DNA of 6,802 bases from contig JAMCTB010000056.1 of assembly GCA_023380955.1 (NCBI GenBank), positions 1-6,802 of the forward strand, written 5' to 3'. Shown here piece after piece: positions 1 to 6,392 of this stretch. Within the stretch, counting starts at the first letter, position 1; each line of letters begins with the position of its first letter. The stretch comes from Chloroflexota bacterium (lineage in GTDB: Bacteria > Chloroflexota > UBA6077). The position numbers and the translations under genes were made by a program. Below the pieces are notes generated by a model. The model was not told the DNA's origin, did no database searches, and saw only the letters and a list, made by a program, of their open reading frames with translations.

Positions 1-1044
<1,044 letters not shown>

Positions 1045-1054
1045 GGAGGACGGG

Positions 1055-1267
1055 ATGAAGCGGGACGTCCTCGCCGACGTCGAGACCTTTCACGTAGCGG
1101 CATTCATTGTGGCGGCCGCCCTCAGCATCCCGGTTTCCGCATTGGCCTCCGGACACCTGTCGGTGCCGGTGAGGTCTGGTTCGGTGGGGGTGTACCTGTA
1201 TCTGCTGGCTGCTCTGCCCATTTGGATCGTTTCCATTAACCTTGCCCGACTGCTACGCGATTTCTGA
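1055..1267 (+). CDS. Small two-helix membrane protein, unknown function
   Basis: This is a 70-residue protein I do not recognise. The start is fixed by AGGAGG (1044-1049), 5 nt before the ATG and overlapping the ATPase stop codon. It has a short charged N-terminus (MKRDVLADVE), then two hydrophobic stretches at about residues 13-32 and 44-63, joined by a short loop with a His, an Arg and Ser/Gly residues (33-43), and a basic end (ARLLRDF). A helical hairpin in the cytoplasmic membrane with both ends inside is the simplest reading. It contains no Cys and no obvious metal-binding cluster. It sits 10 nt after the ATPase and 10 nt before the response regulator, so it is very probably co-transcribed. 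It may be an accessory subunit of the pump or a regulator of signalling, but that is inference from position only. Confidence 0.8.
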   Translation: MKRDVLADVETFHVAAFIVAAALSIPVSALASGHLSVPVRSGSVGVYLYLLAALPIWIVSINLARLLRDF

Positions 1268-1277
1268 AGGAGCACCC

Positions 1278-1976
1278 ATGTCGCGAGGAACCATTCTGGT
1301 CGCTGACGACGAGGCAAAGATAATCGATGTGCTGAGGCTTTACCTGGAGAAGGATGACTACCAGGTGATCCCGGCCGTCGACGGCACCTCGGCCCTTCAA
1401 GCCTTCCGGCTAAGGAGACCTGACCTTGTTCTCCTGGACATCAACCTGCCGAGCGTAGACGGGCTGGAGGTGTGCCGCCAGGTGCGCAAGGAATCCTCCA
1501 CCCCCATCATCGTGCTCACCGCCCGGGACGAGGAGGCGGACAAGCTGATCGGCCTGGAGTTGGGAGCCGACGACTACATCACCAAGCCCTTCAGTCCGAG
1601 GGAGGTGGTGGCGCGAGTGCGGACGGTGCTGCGTCGAGTCTCGCAGAGCTCTCCGCCCGCTGAGGAGGTACTGAGGTCTGGAGATCTCGTGCTGGATTCC
1701 CTGCGCCACGAGGCCAGACGTGGAGGGCAGCTCCTGGACCTCACCCCCATCGAGTTTCGCTTGCTGGAGGCCCTGATGCGAAGCCCGGGCCGGGCATACA
1801 GCCGGCTCCAACTACTGGACCTGGTGCAGAGGGAAGCCTTCGAGGGGTACGAGCGCACCATCGACGCCCACGTGAAGAACCTGAGGCAGAAGATCGAGCC
1901 CGACCCCAGCCGGCACACCCACCTCATCACCATCTACGGAGTGGGCTACAAGTTCGCGGAGCCCGCCGATGGATAG
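1278..1976 (+). CDS. OmpR/PhoB-family response regulator
   Basis: This is a 232-residue DNA-binding response regulator. The start at 1278 follows GAAGGAG (1266-1272) by 5 nt. An in-frame ATG at 1242 lies inside the previous gene, lacks a good site and would add a non-homologous tail. The receiver domain (about 3-120) has the acidic pair Asp10-Asp11, phosphoacceptor Asp54 in LLDINLP, Thr81 and Lys103 in TKPF. The winged-helix effector domain (about 132-227) has the LTPIEFRLL segment (155-163), a recognition-helix region RTIDAHVKNLRQKIE (193-207) and the closing YGVGYKF hairpin (220-226). All residues needed for phosphotransfer are present. The likely partner is the histidine kinase at 3871-5415, the only one in view, although 1.9 kb separates them. 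Overall style is BaeR/PhoP-like. The 11-bp repeats 74 nt downstream of its stop are a plausible binding site. Confidence 0.97.
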   Translation: MSRGTILVADDEAKIIDVLRLYLEKDDYQVIPAVDGTSALQAFRLRRPDLVLLDINLPSVDGLEVCRQVRKESSTPIIVLTARDEEADKLIGLELGADDYITKPFSPREVVARVRTVLRRVSQSSPPAEEVLRSGDLVLDSLRHEARRGGQLLDLTPIEFRLLEALMRSPGRAYSRLQLLDLVQREAFEGYERTIDAHVKNLRQKIEPDPSRHTHLITIYGVGYKFAEPADG

Positions 1977-2049
1977 CGCAGCCTCGGAGTTGCCGCCGCC
2001 TTCGCTGTGTCAGCACGCCCTACCGGCGGGCGGGCATGGGCTGGGCCGA

Positions 2050-2093
2050 GAATTCACACTATTCCCACAATTGCTTCACAGGTTATTCACAGG
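2050..2093 (+). promoter_or_regulatory. Four 11-bp-phased direct repeats: candidate response-regulator operator
   Basis: Four consecutive 11-bp units (2050-2060, 2061-2071, 2072-2082, 2083-2093) share CACA at the same place in each. Hexamers are TTCACA at 2053, 2075 and 2086, and CCCACA at 2064. The last two units contain TCACAGG, four bases, TCACAGG. One helical turn between direct half-sites is the known geometry for OmpR/PhoB-family regulators; mycobacterial PhoP uses TCACAGC-N4-TCACAGC. The array lies just upstream of a possible -10 and the cupredoxin gene. Its AT-richer composition stands out from its surroundings. An alternative is DnaA: 2083-2091 (TTATTCACA) fits the DnaA-box consensus exactly, while the other units each have about two mismatches. 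Binding by the regulator encoded next door is inference. Confidence 0.62.
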
Positions 2094-2100
2094 CTGGAGG

Positions 2101-2112
2101 TATCCTTATAGC
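2101..2112 (+). promoter_or_regulatory. Candidate -10 region of the cupredoxin promoter
   Basis: Two overlapping -10-like hexamers, TATCCT (2101-2106) and TATAGC (2107-2112), follow the 11-bp repeats. TTATTC (2083-2088), part of the last repeat, lies 18 bp from the second hexamer and could serve as a poor -35. A weak -35 replaced by a regulator-bound repeat array is typical of activated promoters of this class. The start site is not determined, and only about four of six consensus bases match in each hexamer. Confidence 0.35.
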
Positions 2113-2117
2113 GATGG

Positions 2118-2140
2118 GCGGCCGCTCCACCCGCGGCCGC
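2118..2140 (+). repeat. GC-only hairpin in the cupredoxin leader (paired 8-bp palindromes)
   Basis: GCGGCCGC occurs at 2118-2125 and again at 2133-2140. As the 8-mer is its own reverse complement, the two copies form a perfect 8-bp all-G/C stem with a 7-nt loop (TCCACCC). It lies between the candidate promoter and the ribosome binding site at 2155-2160. No run of T follows, so an intrinsic terminator is unlikely. It may stabilise the mRNA 5' end or be a protein-binding site; the function is unknown. Confidence 0.5.
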
Positions 2141-2167
2141 ACCTTTCGGCACAAAAGGAGACAAGGA

Positions 2168-2833
2168 ATGACACGCAAGACAGCGGTTCTGGTTGCGGTT
2201 CTGGTCAGCGCGGCGGCGTTGACCGTTTTCGTGGCTGGAAGCGCCTTCGCTCAGACGCCATACGGAGGCTGGGGGCCGGGCAGCATGATGGGAGGATTCG
2301 GCGGTGGGATGATGGGAGGCGCTGGCGGAATGATGGGCGGCCAGACGGGTGGACCGGTTCAGTCGACCAGTCCGTCGGCCGCACGGGCTTTGTCCCAGCA
2401 GGCGGCGGCCACGGCCACGATTGATCGCCAGACGAACACCATCACCTATCACGGCGCCCACGTCCAGATCGTGGCACTGGCCAGCCCGGACACCGGTCCG
2501 GATATGACATTTAACGTCGATGGCCTGGTCAACCCGACCATCGTTATCCCCAAGGGTGCCGACGTCACCGTGGACTTCTTCAACGCGGACACCGGTACCA
2601 TGCACGGCTGGGAGCTGACGGCCGCGCCGCCACCGTACCAGTACATGGCGATGATGTACGCGGCGGTGGCATTACCGGGCGCCTTCGCAATGCCCGTCGC
2701 TCCACCGACGGCGCAGACGTGGTTCGGCCGCACCGTGCAGTTTACCGCTGCCGACGCCGGAAATTTCTATTATCTGTGCCCCGTGCCCGGCCATGCCGAG
2801 CAGGGGATGTTCGGCAAGCTCGTGATTCAGTAG
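2168..2833 (+). CDS. Secreted rusticyanin-like cupredoxin (type 1 copper protein) with Met/Gly-rich N-terminal linker
   Basis: This is a 221-residue exported blue-copper protein, probably a periplasmic or cell-surface electron carrier or copper binder. The ATG at 2168 follows AAGGAG (2155-2160) by 7 nt. The frame is open further upstream, but only the 2168 start gives a clean signal peptide: MTRK, a hydrophobic core (6-24), and a likely cut after AFA (residue 28). The mature N-terminus (31-62) is Gly/Met-rich with three MMGG units (40-43, 48-51, 55-58). The cupredoxin fold covers about 90-221. Copper ligands are inferred as His146, Cys204, His209 and Met214. The C-x4-H-x4-M loop followed by FGKLVIQ closely resembles rusticyanin, as does the PPY segment (155-157) after the first His. 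Third-position A/T use (TTT, TAT, AAT) looks somewhat higher than in the regulator and kinase. It is first in the gene block after the candidate operator. Confidence 0.93.
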   Translation: MTRKTAVLVAVLVSAAALTVFVAGSAFAQTPYGGWGPGSMMGGFGGGMMGGAGGMMGGQTGGPVQSTSPSAARALSQQAAATATIDRQTNTITYHGAHVQIVALASPDTGPDMTFNVDGLVNPTIVIPKGADVTVDFFNADTGTMHGWELTAAPPPYQYMAMMYAAVALPGAFAMPVAPPTAQTWFGRTVQFTAADAGNFYYLCPVPGHAEQGMFGKLVIQ

Positions 2834-2880
2834 ACGGCCGAATTGCGCCATTATTTGTCTAGTACCATCAGGCCCAGTAG

Positions 2881-3378
2881 GATACTCAGCAGGCCAGATC
2901 GGGCTATGGCAATCAGAACCTGGTGATCAGCGAGATCATGGAGATGCAGTACAACTTCTACATCGAAGTCAAAGAGAAGGACACGGGCGTACACGCCTTC
3001 GAGTTGCTGGTCAATCGATACAGTGGCGCGGTTTACCCCGAGCCCGGCCCGAACATGATGTGGAACACCAGGTACGGCATGATGGGCCGGGGCATGATGG
3101 GCGGCCTTGGCCCGTGGGGAGGGCAGGCCCAGCAGCCGACGGCGAACATGCCGGTGACGGCGGATCAGGCTATCAAGGACGCCAACGCCTACCTGGCCCA
3201 GGCTTTCCCGGGCGCCCAGTCGGCAACTGACCCTTTAGCCTTCTACGGCTACTACACGATGGACTTCTCCAAGGATGGGAAGATCTTGGGGATGCTAAGC
3301 GTCAACGGGTATTCCGGCCAGGTCTGGCTGCACACTTGGCACCGGGATTTCATAAGTGAGAACGAGATCGGTAGCTGA
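2881..3378 (+). CDS. PepSY-like domain protein, N-terminally truncated (probable gene remnant)
   Basis: The reading frame is open from 2881, after a TAG at 2878-2880. The first possible start is GTG 2923 (151 residues), with ATG 2938 as an alternative; neither has a Shine-Dalgarno sequence. Two PepSY-like units can be aligned within the protein: FYIEVKEKDTG...NRYSGAVYPEPGP (12-44) and YYTMDFSKDGK...NGYSGQVWLHTW (110-139). The second has the preceding helix (VTADQAIKDANAYLAQ, 78-93). The matching helix of the first unit, and any signal peptide, are missing, although the rest of the fold implies an exported protein. A Met-rich linker GMMGRGMMGG (52-61) joins the units. PepSY-type domains are usually extracytoplasmic and often inhibitory or ligand-binding. 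I read this as a gene that lost its 5' end when the cupredoxin was joined to it. An N-terminal frameshift is less likely, because the other two frames of 2834-2922 show nothing similar. Confidence 0.7.
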   Translation, partial: DTQQARSGYGNQNLVISEIMEMQYNFYIEVKEKDTGVHAFELLVNRYSGAVYPEPGPNMMWNTRYGMMGRGMMGGLGPWGGQAQQPTANMPVTADQAIKDANAYLAQAFPGAQSATDPLAFYGYYTMDFSKDGKILGMLSVNGYSGQVWLHTWHRDFISENEIGS

Positions 3379-3406
3379 GAAACAGCCTACGGATACGGGT
3401 AGGACA

Positions 3407-3439
3407 GGACCGGGCAGGTGGTGGGCCTCTGCCCGGCCC
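3407..3439 (+). repeat. GC-rich inverted repeat between the PepSY-like and SHOCT genes
   Basis: CCGGGCAG (3410-3417) pairs perfectly with CTGCCCGG (3429-3436) around an 11-nt loop. Allowing one mismatch, the stem extends to 3407-3417 with 3429-3439 (10 of 11 pairs). It starts 29 nt after the PepSY-like stop. No T-run follows, so it is not a standard intrinsic terminator. It could be a processing or stability element that separates expression of the flanking genes. Confidence 0.45.
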
Positions 3440-3473
3440 CGTACCCTGCCAATCCATGGAAAGGACCAGCTCT

Positions 3474-3833
3474 ATGCGAGTAAGAGACGTCGCTCTGGTG
3501 ATAGGTTTGGTGGTTGTTGTCGTCCTGCTCTTCGGCCTGCTCGGCGGCGGGATGATGGGATACGGCTGGGGAGGACCATGGGGAGGCTGGATGGGGCCAG
3601 GGATGATGGGTGGATTCGGCTTCGGCTGGGGCATCCCGATGCTCCTCTTCTGGGCCCTTGTCATCGGCGGGGTCGCGCTCCTCGCTTTCCGCATCCTCGT
3701 CACGAGTCCGGCAGCAACGACACCGGGCGGGCCCGGTGCTGGAAACAGGGCACTGGACATCCTCTGCGAGCGCTACGCGAGGGCCGAGATCAGCAAGGAG
3801 CAGTTCGACCAGATGCGCAGAGACCTTGAGTAG
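3474..3833 (+). CDS. Two-helix membrane protein with Met/Gly/Trp-rich loop and C-terminal SHOCT domain
   Basis: A 119-residue protein. I chose ATG 3474 because AAAGGA (3460-3465) lies 8 nt upstream; an in-frame ATG at 3456 has no ribosome binding site and would place that AAAGGA inside the gene. Order: TM1 (about 7-24), a loop rich in Gly, Trp and Met (25-54, with GGGMMGYGW and GPGMMGGFGF), TM2 (about 55-74), a Pro/Gly spacer (79-90), then a SHOCT motif (91-119, RALDILCERYARAEISKEQF...). SHOCT is a short C-terminal helical hairpin found on many small bacterial membrane proteins; its role is mostly unknown, though oligomerisation has been suggested. With both ends predicted inside, the Met-rich loop would face outward, as in the cupredoxin and kinase loop. 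The gene ends 37 nt before the kinase and is likely co-transcribed with it. Confidence 0.88.
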   Translation: MRVRDVALVIGLVVVVVLLFGLLGGGMMGYGWGGPWGGWMGPGMMGGFGFGWGIPMLLFWALVIGGVALLAFRILVTSPAATTPGGPGAGNRALDILCERYARAEISKEQFDQMRRDLE

Positions 3834-3870
3834 GCCAAAGTCCATCCGGCTCTTCCTGGAGACTGTACTC

Positions 3871-5415
3871 ATGAGCAGCATGGCTTTCAAGCTGGTGGCG
3901 GCTTTCGCGGTGGTCGCCCTGGTGGGGGTGCTGATCGTCGCCTTCCTGGCCAACCGCCTCACGTCCACTGCCTTCGGCAGCTACGTGGAGCAGGGGGTCC
4001 TCGCCCAGGACCAGCGGATCGCCGACTACATCGTTGAGCAATACGCGGCCGGTGGGTGGCGAAGCGTCAGCGCCATGCTGATGCCCGTCTCCCACTCGAC
4101 CGGCACCCGGCTCGTCGTGGCCGATCCCTCGGGCAAGGTCATCGCCGACTCCTCGGGCCGGCTCACGAATAGCCTCGTTCCAAACCCCGCCCCAGGCCGG
4201 CAGGTGCCCCTGAAGTCCGACGGCAAACCCATCGGAACCCTCTACGTCGCCGAAAGCACCTCGGGCATGTCCGGTATGATGGACCGATGGGACATGATGG
4301 GTGGATGGGGCATGATGGGCGATCAGGGATGGCGCGGCTGGATGGGAGGCCGATCCCCTGCTTCTCCTGGCATCACCAGCCCCACGTCTCCTGCTACCTC
4401 CACGTCCACCACTTCCGGAGCAAACACCGGCGGAGCGAACACCAATTCCGCGCAGCAGTACCTGGACGCCGTGGGCCAGGCTACCTGGATTGCCGGTGCC
4501 CTCGCGGTCCTGGTGGCCATGCTCCTGGGCTTCTTCCTCAGCCAGCGGATCACTTCTCCCTTGAGGCGCCTGACCCTGGCCGCTGGACGGGTGGCCTCGG
4601 GGGACTTCTCCCAGCGGGTGGATGTCCGCTCAAAGGACGAGCTGGCCTCCCTCGCTGCCGCCTTCAACACGATGGCCGAGAGCCTGGCCAAGACCGAGGA
4701 TCAGAGGAGGCGGCTCTTCTCCGACATCGCCCACGAGCTGAAGACCCCCATCGCCGTCATCCGGGGCAACCTGGAGGCTATTGCCGACGGGGTGGCCGAC
4801 CCAACGCCGGAGAGGATCTCCTCCCTGCAGGAGGAGACAGCGCTCTTGACGCGGCTGGTCACCGACCTGCGGGACCTGTCCCTGGCCGAAGTGGGGCAGC
4901 TCAAGCTGCATCCACAGGCGACGGACCTGGGGGAACTGGTGAAGGGCGCCGCAGCCGGGCTGCAGGCGCAGGCCGAGGAGCGCGGGATCGAGGTAGCGGC
5001 CGGTGCCGAGGAGGGATTGCCGCCGGTCCTCGCCGATCCCGACCGGGTAGGCCAGGTCCTCCGCAACCTCATCGCCAATGCCTTGCGCTACACGCCGAGT
5101 GGAGGATCCATTCGGGTGTCGGCGAGCCTCGACGGACAGACCGGACCCTCGGCCATGGGAGCCCGCTTTGCCCGGGTGAGCGTGATCGACACCGGATCAG
5201 GCATCCCTGCGGACGACCTACCCTACATCTTCGACCGCTTCTACCGGGTTGACAAGTCGAGGAGCAGGGCCAGCGGAGGCACCGGGCTGGGGCTCGCCGT
5301 CGTGAAGCAGCTGGTGGAGGGCCACGGGGGGAGGGTCTGGGCGGAAAGCGAGCTCGGCAAGGGCACGGTGTTCCACTTCACGCTGCCATTAATGGCTCCC
5401 GACAGGGCTATCTAG
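3871..5415 (+). CDS. Sensor histidine kinase with Met-rich extracytoplasmic domain (BaeS-like architecture)
   Basis: This is a 514-residue transmembrane kinase. The ATG at 3871 follows GGAG (3858-3861) by 9 nt; the frame is open further upstream only because it overlaps the SHOCT gene. Order: TM1 (about 6-27); outer sensor region (28-205) with a PAS/Cache-like strand pair LVVADPSGKVIADSSG (81-96); a Met/Trp/Gly run (133-158) holding MMDRWDMMGGWGMMG; a Ser/Thr/Pro-rich linker (162-193); TM2 (about 205-224); HAMP (225-277); and HisKA with His288 in SDIAHELKTP. The HATPase domain has the N box (NLIANA, 399-404), DTGSGIP (440-446), the F box FDRFYR (454-459) and GGTGLGLAVV (469-478). All catalytic motifs are intact. 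It probably phosphorylates Asp54 of the regulator at 1278-1976. The Met-rich loop suggests it senses copper, silver or a related soft metal; that is inference. Confidence 0.96.
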   Translation: MSSMAFKLVAAFAVVALVGVLIVAFLANRLTSTAFGSYVEQGVLAQDQRIADYIVEQYAAGGWRSVSAMLMPVSHSTGTRLVVADPSGKVIADSSGRLTNSLVPNPAPGRQVPLKSDGKPIGTLYVAESTSGMSGMMDRWDMMGGWGMMGDQGWRGWMGGRSPASPGITSPTSPATSTSTTSGANTGGANTNSAQQYLDAVGQATWIAGALAVLVAMLLGFFLSQRITSPLRRLTLAAGRVASGDFSQRVDVRSKDELASLAAAFNTMAESLAKTEDQRRRLFSDIAHELKTPIAVIRGNLEAIADGVADPTPERISSLQEETALLTRLVTDLRDLSLAEVGQLKLHPQATDLGELVKGAAAGLQAQAEERGIEVAAGAEEGLPPVLADPDRVGQVLRNLIANALRYTPSGGSIRVSASLDGQTGPSAMGARFARVSVIDTGSGIPADDLPYIFDRFYRVDKSRSRASGGTGLGLAVVKQLVEGHGGRVWAESELGKGTVFHFTLPLMAPDRAI

Positions 5416-5474
5416 GCTGATTCTTCACACCACCCGTGGCCCGGCAACTGCGTCAGCCGCTTACGCCTAAAGTT

Positions 5475-5489
5475 GGCTACCGTGTAGCC
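5475..5489 (+). repeat. Short palindrome upstream of the methyltransferase
   Basis: GGCTAC (5475-5480) and GTAGCC (5484-5489) form a perfect 6-bp inverted repeat around CGT. It sits in the 152-bp gap between the kinase stop and the chosen methyltransferase start. It could be an operator or a small hairpin. No -35/-10 pair could be assigned with confidence, and the gap holds no gene I can support. Confidence 0.25.
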
Positions 5490-5567
5490 GCCGACCTTGA
5501 TCAGGGAGGAAGTGACCTGCGAGCATCGGCCAACCCGCTCACAGACCGATCTTCGGGGACGATACGC

Positions 5568-6297
5568 ATGAAGCGCGTGCTCTTGTTCGCCCCAGCGCTC
5601 CTGGCAGCTTGTGGCGCCTTGATACTCAAGACCGTAGCGGAGAGGTTGAATGGGCGAGGGGCTCCCACAGGCACCGCGGGCATGCCCGAGTTCAGAGGCC
5701 ACCCATGGTTCGCTGCCACCTATGATCTGGTCACCCAAGCGGGCGAGTCCGCGGTGCTCAGCAGGCTCCGTCCGCTGGTCACGGGCCAGGCCACAGGTGA
5801 GGTTCTGGAGATCGGTGCCGGGACCGGAGCCAACTTCCCCTACTACCAGCAAGCGGAAAAGATCGTCGCCGTCGAGCCCGATCCCTTCATGCTCCAGCGA
5901 GCGGTGAAGCGGGCCGGGCAACTCGGGCTGAATATCGAGTTCAGTGAAGCCATCGCCGAGGCCCTGCCCTTCCCTGATGCTTCCTTCGACACCGTCGTCA
6001 CCACGTTGGTGTCTTGCACCGTGGCCGACCCGGCCCGAGCCCTGGCGGAGGTAAGGCGCGTCCTGAAGCCCAGTGGGACCTTGCGCTTCATCGAGCACGT
6101 TCGGGCCGAGGGGGGAGCAGCCGCGGGGGGGACAGGATCTGTTGACCCCGATGTGGGAGCAGTTCGGCGCCGGCTGCCACCTGAACCGCCGGACCGTCGA
6201 CACTATCGAGTTGGCAAGCTTCGAGATCTTAGAAATGAGGCAGGAGCGGCCCTTCCCGCTCCTGCCTCTGGTCGCCGGGGTAGCCAGGCTCAGGTAG
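5568..6297 (+). pseudogene. Membrane-anchored class I SAM methyltransferase (METTL7-like), frameshifted
   Basis: The protein transfers a methyl group from S-adenosylmethionine; the acceptor is unknown. From ATG 5568 (weak site; ATG 5682 is an alternative), a hydrophobic N-terminus (4-22) suggests a membrane anchor, or a lipoprotein given LAAC (12-15). Motifs: I, VLEIGAGTGANF (79-90); acidic AVEPD (101-105); II, FDTVVTTLVSCTV (140-152); III, RVLKPSGTLRFIEH (164-177). At about 6110-6131 the frame breaks: the proper ending, QDLLTPMWEQFGAGCHLNR and onward to VAGVARLR, is in the next frame and stops at 6297. Removing one base in G6 (6110-6115) or G7 (6125-6131) restores 242 residues (730-1 = 729 nt, divisible by 3). 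Unrepaired, the frame runs on with unrelated sequence to 6716. Layout and motifs resemble METTL7/TMT1 thiol methyltransferases, so a thiol or other small-molecule acceptor is possible. It may be a sequencing error rather than true decay. Confidence 0.85.
6237..6268 (+). repeat. Perfect 13-bp inverted repeat in the methyltransferase 3' end
   Basis: GAGGCAGGAGCGG (6237-6249) is the exact reverse complement of CCGCTCCTGCCTC (6256-6268), with a 6-nt loop CCCTTC. It overlaps the last codons of the repaired methyltransferase, about 30 nt before its stop. No T-run follows on + (TGGTCGCC). On the minus strand, downstream of the decayed SPFH gene, no T-run follows either. It may act as a bidirectional RNA-end or stability structure between the convergent genes. 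Confidence 0.6.
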
Positions 6298-6392
6298 CGA
6301 GCCCCACGACTCCCGAAGACGAGCCTACGCCAGTGGGGATCAATGGGGGGAACCGTCGATCTTTCATGTCCGTCCATCAGACTGGCCGCAGG

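Noticed and set aside
2050..2093. Short CRISPR-like or transposon terminal repeat array
   Set aside because: 11-bp periodicity with no spacers of CRISPR size, and no transposase or inverted ends nearby.
2118..2140. Twin GCGGCCGC sites as vector or cloning contamination
   Set aside because: Flanking sequence runs smoothly into native-looking genes on both sides, and the 8-mer is not rare in GC-rich DNA.
2036..2167. Upstream ATG at 2036 as the cupredoxin start
   Set aside because: It would bury the signal peptide 44 residues inside the protein and translate across the promoter region; 2168 has a good ribosome binding site.
1969..2424. Open + frame overlapping the response-regulator stop (ATGGATAG) and running into the cupredoxin
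   Set aside because: It crosses the repeat array and leader and reads the cupredoxin out of frame; no domain, and the cupredoxin frame is clearly the real one.
3356..3829. 157-codon + frame spanning the gap and SHOCT gene
   Set aside because: Overlaps the SHOCT gene out of frame; Arg-rich with no domain.
4287..5252. 321-codon + frame inside the histidine kinase
   Set aside because: Arg/Gly/Pro-rich shadow frame; the kinase frame has every catalytic motif.
5424..5429. Single TTCACA after the kinase as a second regulator site
   Set aside because: No partner unit 11 bp up- or downstream (TAGGCT and GTGGCC occupy those places).
5412..6377. 321-codon open frame on the minus strand opposite the methyltransferase
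   Set aside because: High-GC shadow of a gene with clear SAM-binding motifs; no recognisable domain in the antisense product.
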